DNA of 64,000 nucleotides from Nelumbo lutea (taxonomy: Eukaryota; Streptophyta; Magnoliopsida; Proteales; Nelumbonaceae): NCBI GenBank assembly GCA_022828595.1, contig JAKGHH010000005.1, forward strand, positions 23,201,875 through 23,265,874, given 5' to 3'. The notes beneath the pieces are model-generated. The model ran no database searches. It worked only from the letters and a program-made list of their open reading frames with translations, and was not told the DNA's origin. Below are positions 58,418 to 64,000 of the stretch, piece by piece (the first letter of the stretch is position 1; each line of letters starts with the position of its first letter). Made by a program: the position numbers and the translations under genes.

Positions 58418-60358
58418 TGTTAGACAGTTTTGTATGCCCTTAGCTTCAATCAGAATGATGTACTTTATGAGTTTATTGTAAATGAATAAAAGTGCATATT
58501 TGATTCATGTTCCCTTGGTATGTTTCTGTGTAATATTCTTAAACTGGACACTTAGTGAGACTCGTGTTAGTTTAGAATGTTCACAGCCAATGGGTCAGTC
58601 TGGGGAGACCTATCCTGATAAGGTTGACACTGTGGTGCCACCAAATCGGTTGGGGTGGCCTGTCTTATCTACCAGGTTGAGACCCTAGGCACATACAGTG
58701 TATGATTAATTGAATCTTTGAACTGGACCAGATTTCCAATATTTCCCTGGACCTTGGAGATTAATGGGCAAAACTGAAAAGTTACACCCGACCCTTAGAC
58801 TCGATTATGATACTGCACTAGGTGACGGATTGGGCTGTCTTTGATGTACCAATCGGTGAGATCCTTAGCGGAAGTCAAAACCTATGTATGTTGGGACAAT
58901 CTGAGAATTCATCTGAGTGGGTGATCATAGTGACAAGATCAGCCCCTTTGTCGAACAAAGGTAATGATCAGGGATGCACTCACACTGATGGAAACCAAGA
59001 CTACCGGCAATTGATTTCAATCGTTGATATTTGTTTTGCAAAATATATTTTATATGAGATATAAAAGTATATATATTATGGTTTCTAAAATGTTTGCAAA
59101 AGGTTTTAATTCCTGGGGTCCATATTTGAGAGAGTGCAACACTGTTCCTTGCAGCCGAGGGAGAGGTCCACTCTTGTCAGGCAGTGTTTGATCATTATGG
59201 GCTAAGAGGTTAAGTGTAAGACCATTGAGGGTAATACCCGATGGGCTAATCTTGCATCTGCCCACAGTCCCTGGGTGTTACAATGTGGTTTGGCCCAGGG
59301 ACCACTTAGGGTAAGTGTTGGGCCCATAGAGCCCATTTGATGGGTTTTATGGGGTGCACTGTCCATAGTAGTGTATTTGGCCAGGCCTTGTAACAAGGCT
59401 GGGCCAAAACCATGTGGCTGACGTGTAGATCAATGCTTGGGTCCCACGCCATACAAGGAAGCCCAACTGGGTAGCAGTTAGGAAGGCTAAGTGAGCACAT
59501 AAGCTTTATGGGCCTAAAGCCCATTTCGAACTAGACATTTTTAATAAGTTAAGATGGGTGAATTCTAAGATGGATCAGCAGATAGGATAGGGTCTTAACC
59601 CCATCCACTCAAAGAGTCTAGATTTAAATATGATTTAGATCTAGAAACCTCCTAATGAGATTAGGAGAAGGCGGATCTAATCTGCAGATAAGATAAGGAT
59701 TTATCCTTATCACCAAAAGAGATGTCTGATCCAAATAATATTTGGATCAACAGCTCCTAATTGGATTAGGAGCTGATCTTTTAGGATTACAAAAGAAGGA
59801 GGGGTGGCAGCCTTTAGAAGAATCACATAATCAAATCCTCTTTAAAGCTAAAATCATAGAAGAAAGATTTCTGCAATCCCTGCAAAGATCTTTCTTGCCG
59901 CCTCCTTCCTATAGCCGCCAGGCATCCAGTTCGATCTCCAGTTGTGGGAGAAGTCAAGATTCGAGCTTGACATCAGTTCTTTGAGAAAGAATTGATAGGA
60001 AGTTGTGCTCACGTGCTATCTTGTTGTTTCTTGTGAAGGATAGAATTCTTAGAGAAGAATACTGTTGATTCTGCTCCATCCTGCACTGCACCATCTTCAG
60101 TGGGAGCAGTCTTTGGACCATTCCTTAGGCGTGAACACTTCGTTGGGAGATACTTTTTCTCCATATCAGGTATAATCCTCTCCTAGTCTTTTTGGTTTAG
60201 ATCCGATTCAGTTTATGGTTCAAAATTGATCTTTGAAAATATGATTTTCTAAATTGGGAATGTGATTCCTAGTTGAAAGGGAGAGAAAATTTTTTTGAAA
60301 TTCGCCCCTTTATTTCGCAAGACTTGGGCGTCCATACGATGGATCTCTCATCCCTTCA
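58418..60358 (+). repeat. Solo copia LTR (plus) inserted in At-B
   Basis: 1,941 bases, TGTTAGACAG...CTCATCCCTTCA. Inserted in the At-B leader; the empty site is seen in At-A at about 26446. The right flank is not At-B but an inverted LTR piece, so no TSD can be read. Confidence 0.92.
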
Positions 60359-61095
60359 AGGACCTCTCCCTTGGTTGCAAGGAACAGTATTGCACTCTCT
60401 ACTCACATGGATATCGGGAATTAAAACATTTTGCAAACATTTTGAAACCATAATATATAAGTATATCTTTATATAAATATATTTTGCAAAAACAAATTTC
60501 AACGATTGAAATCGGCTGCCGACAGCTTTGGTTTCCATCAGAGAGAGTGCATCCCCAATCATTCACTTTATCCAACAAAGGGGCTGATCCTGTCACTATG
60601 ATCACCCACTTAGATGAACTCTCAAACCGTCCCAACATACCCTGGTTTTGACCCCCTCTAAGGATCTCACTGATTGGCATATCAAAGACAGCCCAATCCA
60701 ACACCTAGTGTGGTATCATAAATGAGTCTAGGGGTCAAGTGTAACATTCCAGTTTTTCCCATCAATCTCCAAGGTCCAGGGCAATATTGGAATTCTGGTC
60801 CAGTTCAGGGTTTCAAGAAAACCCACACTGCATGTACCTCAGGTCTCACCCTGGCAACTGAGACAAGCCACCCTATCCAACTTGGCAGCAAATCAATGTC
60901 AGCCTTGGTAGGATAAATCTCCCTAGATCCATCCAACGGCTGTGAAGATTCTAAACCAACACAAGTCTCATATGTGTTCAGTTTAAGGGTATTACACAGA
61001 AACACACCATAATAACATGAATCAAATATGTACTTTATAATAAATGTCATAATGTACATCATTCTGATTGGAGCTAAGGCATACACTGTCTAACA
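60359..61095 (-). repeat. Partial copia LTR (minus), head-to-head with 58418-60358
   Basis: Sense start TGTTAGACAG at 61095. Covers the first 737 bases only and ends at the AGGTCC stretch that abuts the plus LTR at 60358/60359. Same family as the Co LTRs. Confidence 0.9.
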
Positions 61096-61245
61096 ACTAG
61101 CGCCTTGCTTGCTAAAGAAATGTTGGAGCTCTGGACTTTGTTCAAATCTTTGTATTAACATATCCAGATGATCTTTGCTTGGTGCTCCACAACATTAATG
61201 CTTTCCCCTTGAATGTGAGCTACGAGGGAGTCTGTCTCTACCTTC
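61096..61245. other. Short unrecognised spacer
   Basis: Non-repetitive within the window. No coding signature. Confidence 0.4.
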
Positions 61246-61790
61246 GCATGCTTCATTTGAAGGCCCTAGCAACACCAAGCGAACACATACATACCTTGGC
61301 CAGTTCTAAGATGTCGTGGCTGGTTCCATGATGTCGCATGCTCCTTATGAAGGCCCTGGAAACTCCAGGTGCTCTAATACATACCTTGGCCAGTTCCAAG
61401 ATGTCATTGTTGATTCCATGATGCCACATGATCCATGCGAAGGCCCTAGCAACCCCAGGCACACACATACTTACCTTGGCCAGTTCTAGGATGTCGTGTC
61501 CAGTTCCACGATTCCGCATGCTCCATGCGAAGGCCCTGGCAACCCTCGATGCACAAATACTTACCTTGGCTAGTTCTAAGGTGTTGTGGCCAGTTCCACG
61601 ATGCCACATGCTCCATGCGAAGGCCCTAGAAACCCCAGGCACACACATACTTACCCTGGCTAGCACCATATTGCCGCATGCTCCATGCGAAGGCCCTAGT
61701 AACCCTAGGTACATATATATACCCTAGCCGGTTCCACGATGCCGCATGTTCCATGCGAAGGCCCTAGCAAATCTATGCGCACACTTGTGA
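61246..61790. repeat. Minisatellite, 90-bp unit, about 6-7 copies
   Basis: Units start at 61246, 61336, 61426, 61516 and 61606 (exact 90-base spacing), then at 61676 and 61744 (70 and 68 bases), then fade out. Each unit carries GCATGCTCCATGCGAAGGCC, then ACACACATACTTACCTTGGC and a CAGTTCCACGATGCC-type end, with 10-20% differences between units by eye. The period is a multiple of three, so a 153-residue minus frame (61714-61253) with 30-residue repeats stays open. It has no known domain. Confidence 0.92.
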
Positions 61791-62263
61791 TATACTGGCA
61801 ACACCATAAGAAATGGTAGAGTAAGACATGTACATTACAACTTGTGATAAGTTAACCTGGAAGTCCCAGGGAGAGCATGTTAGACACAGGCATGATAATG
61901 AATTCTGAATATCTCACCCTTGTGAATGTGTACGACCACCCTGACAATAGGGGAAATCTAACTACAATGCACATGGTAACGCATCTCGACAATAGAACTT
62001 TCTTATGCACAATAGATAATCTTGAAAAATCCAGGAACAACCTGGTTTATACCCTACATACATGAAGGATAATCTATAGTTGGACATTATCTATCTTTAT
62101 TTATATATGCAAATGTGCTCTCCCCAAGAGTATGAAGAAACATAGCGATTAAAAGTTTTGTATGAATGACAAAACTTATATGATCAAAAGTTTTGCAGTA
62201 CCTGACTTCTGCTTATGCGGAGGACACTTAGACACTTAGATGCTTGGATACTCAAGTCCGTCA
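61791..62263. other. Unrecognised DNA
   Basis: No repeat, ORF family or transposon signature seen. Ends at the LTR terminus at 62264. Confidence 0.4.
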
Positions 62264-62726
62264 TGAAGGGAAGGGAGATCCATCATATGGATGGCCGAAC
62301 CTTGCATGGAGGTTGGGCGAAATTTCAAAAATTTTCTCTCTCCCTTCCGGGAATCCTATTCCTTAATTTAGAAAACTGCATTTTCAAGGTTCGTTCTTGA
62401 AACAAACTGGATCAGATCTGAAACCAAAAGGAAGCAAATAGGGATATTGCTGATACGGAATAATAGTAACTCTCAACGTAGGTGTTCACGCCCAAAGAGG
62501 TGACCAAAACCTAACTCCACTGAAGATGACATAGTTTATGGTGAGGCAGGATCATCCAAGTGGTTCTTCATCAAGAACCCTAATTCTTCAGCAAGAATCA
62601 CGCAAGGGGCTGGTGAGCACGACTTTAGATTGTTTCTTCTAACAAAAAACAATATAAAAAACTATTATTGATCAAATTCAAAGGTGGAAATCAAACTGGG
62701 TAGGGGCAGCAAGAACTGGAGGAGAA
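62264..62726 (-). repeat. Copia LTR fragment (minus, U5 side)
   Basis: Begins TGAAGGGAAGGGAGATCC (the LTR terminus in inverse orientation) and matches 3153-3330/7529 onward and 41161-41600. Ends about 62726, where At-C sequence starts. Confidence 0.88.
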
Positions 62727-64000
62727 TTATTCCAACATTCTCAAACTTTGTATAGATCGATATTGGGCTTTTGGGGTAAAAGCTATCTTGTTTTGACTAT
62801 TATAGAAACTTGGCTTAAAAAATCTTATTTACCCCTTCATTTGCAAATTGTCTTGATAAGATGAGATTGATTTTAAAATTAGACATGTATTCTTCTTATT
62901 ATTTTTGACAATGGATTTCTACCCCTGAACTTATTTTTATTGTTACCTTTCACCATTTTACACGAATCCCGACACTTGCCTTAGGTGAAGAGTCCCGGTT
63001 ACTAAGTGTTAGGTAAGTGTCTTTGGCATTCACTTTTCCATTTGATGAGAATCTCGACACTTGGCTTAAGTGAAGAGACCCAGTTACAAAGTCTAGGGTT
63101 TTCATTGACCTTTTATCCCCCTTTATTTTTTTTTTTGCAACACTGTTCAGGGTAATCCACTGTCTCTTAACAATTTGAAGAATTTTGTCTAATTTCTCAA
63201 TCTTTCTCTTCCTATCTTGACAGGGGCAAACTTAGGAGTACATTTCAATTTCTAATCGGTTTCGACAATATTCAAACTAGACCAATTTTTATTCCTATCA
63301 CTTGCTACCAATTTCTACAAAATTCAATATTCTTTTATTAGTTTCCTAACTTTTTTTGTTTGGGAATCTATTTTAATGGAAATTTCTCAAAGTTTCAGTG
63401 AAATTTTAATTCTCCATCTTTAAAGGTTTAACTTCAATTTTTTTTTTCAATTTTTCTCTGTATTTCCTCACCCCAACTTAAATGCCATTGTCCCCAATGG
63501 CATGACTAGAATGATGCAAAGAAGATTTGGGCCAAATGGAACAACGAGTAGGGTTTTCTTGAAGGGTTCAAGGTCTGCCACCTAGTCTCGAATCAAGAAA
63601 AAAAAACTCTAATCCTAAAATTAACTGAAAAAAATTACGTTGGGTTGCTTCCCAACCAGTGCTAAGTTTAACGTCTTCAACTGGACACATTCATGCGCTT
63701 TCTTCATCTAAACTCTTTGACTCATTTTCATCTTCATAAAAACAGGGCTCAAACTAGGCTAACCAAGGGGTAGACAAGTCATCTAAAACGTCATCCACTA
63801 TATCTACTATAAATCCATCTCTCCTTAGGTCTGGATACTTGGAAGCATTAAAAACATTTAACTAGGCCTCCTACTCCCCAAATTAAATGTCCATTTCCCC
63901 CGATTTACAGTTAGTGTTTGTATTGGTATTGGCCGTTGCTAGAAACAGATTCTTAGGGTGTGGTTCAGATCCTCGGTTAAGGTCATGTCTGGGACGATAA
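62727..64000 (-). mobile_element. At-C, third gag-protease-only Athila-like copy (partial)
   Basis: Matches 22600-23200 and 55395-56330. Order in sense: protease C-terminal remnants (64000 to about 63840), acidic tail (DENESKSLDEESA), a GGGA(A)GCAACCCAAC-type junction near 63645, then the 3' region. It repeats the At-A/At-B architecture with no RT or integrase between. A partial tandem duplication of about 85 bases (CGACACTTG...GGTGAAGAG) lies at 62965-63100. Left end truncated; right side leaves the window. Confidence 0.82.

Noticed and set aside
61253..61714. 153-residue repetitive minus-strand open frame as a gene
   Set aside because: It is the product of a 90-base minisatellite whose period is a multiple of three. 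There is no known domain, no start context, and the unit length breaks in the last copies.
61246..61790. CRISPR-like spaced repeats
   Set aside because: The units are contiguous 90-base tandem copies without unique spacers, in plant nuclear DNA.
1..64000. tRNA, rRNA or snRNA genes
   Set aside because: The only tRNA-like matches are the 12-18 base primer-binding sites of the LTR elements.

Overview
This window is plant nuclear DNA, almost certainly from a flowering plant with a large, repeat-rich genome. There is no prokaryotic gene organisation, no rRNA or tRNA gene and no intact host gene. Nearly every base belongs to nested LTR retrotransposons, with a few DNA-transposon pieces and short exon-like fragments of two recognisable plant genes: aspartate aminotransferase and a UPL4-like HECT ubiquitin ligase. 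All coding regions carry stops, frameshifts or deletions, so the window is a layered TE graveyard. The species cannot be told from the sequence.

Layout. 1-9148 (minus): 5' half of a Ty1/copia element (Co1). Its 5' LTR is split by a complete but internally deleted, gag-only Athila-like element on plus (3331-7523, TSD AGATG). Co1 sits inside the reverse-transcriptase region of an older copia (Co2, 9149-10190, plus). About 10.2-36.1 kb: an old Ty3/gypsy element (Gy1, plus) seen as three islands: LTR-like promoter plus gag (to 11958), late gag (28541-28705) and integrase (35147-36121). It is split by (a) a minus-strand gag-protease-only Athila-like element (At-A, 11959-28540) and (b) a copia element (Co4, 28706-35146). 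At-A is itself split by the best-preserved element here, a 9,435-bp copia (Co3, 12636-22070) with both LTRs and an exact GGGTG TSD. At-A also carries a 551-bp hAT-type MITE (26560-27110) next to its primer-binding site.

36.1-44.6 kb: a CACTA terminus (36130), a gypsy LTR plus gag fragment (Gy2), a second CACTA terminus (38907), unrecognised low-copy-looking sequence and a minus-strand solo copia LTR (41161-43032, TSD GGTGG). 44.4-54.1 kb: aspartate aminotransferase exon fragments whose intron holds a deleted copia (Co5, 44597 to about 51678). One exon and the start of its intron are present on both sides of Co5. A decayed HECT-ligase fragment and an orphan exon candidate follow. 54.06-64 kb: two more copies of the gag-protease-only Athila-like family (At-B, At-C, minus), a head-to-head pair of copia LTR pieces, a 90-bp-period minisatellite and an LTR fragment.

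How the parts relate. The five copia bodies and four isolated LTR pieces are one family: LTRs of about 1.8-1.97 kb, TG...CA ends, tRNA-iMet-type PBS, and order gag, protease, integrase, RT, RNase H. The most unusual system is the Athila-like group. Three copies share a structure in which protease is followed directly by the post-integrase 3' region, with no RT, RNase H or integrase. This suggests a non-autonomous lineage mobilised in trans. All coordinates come from reading by eye. Boundaries fixed by TG/CA ends plus a TSD are exact; others are approximate.
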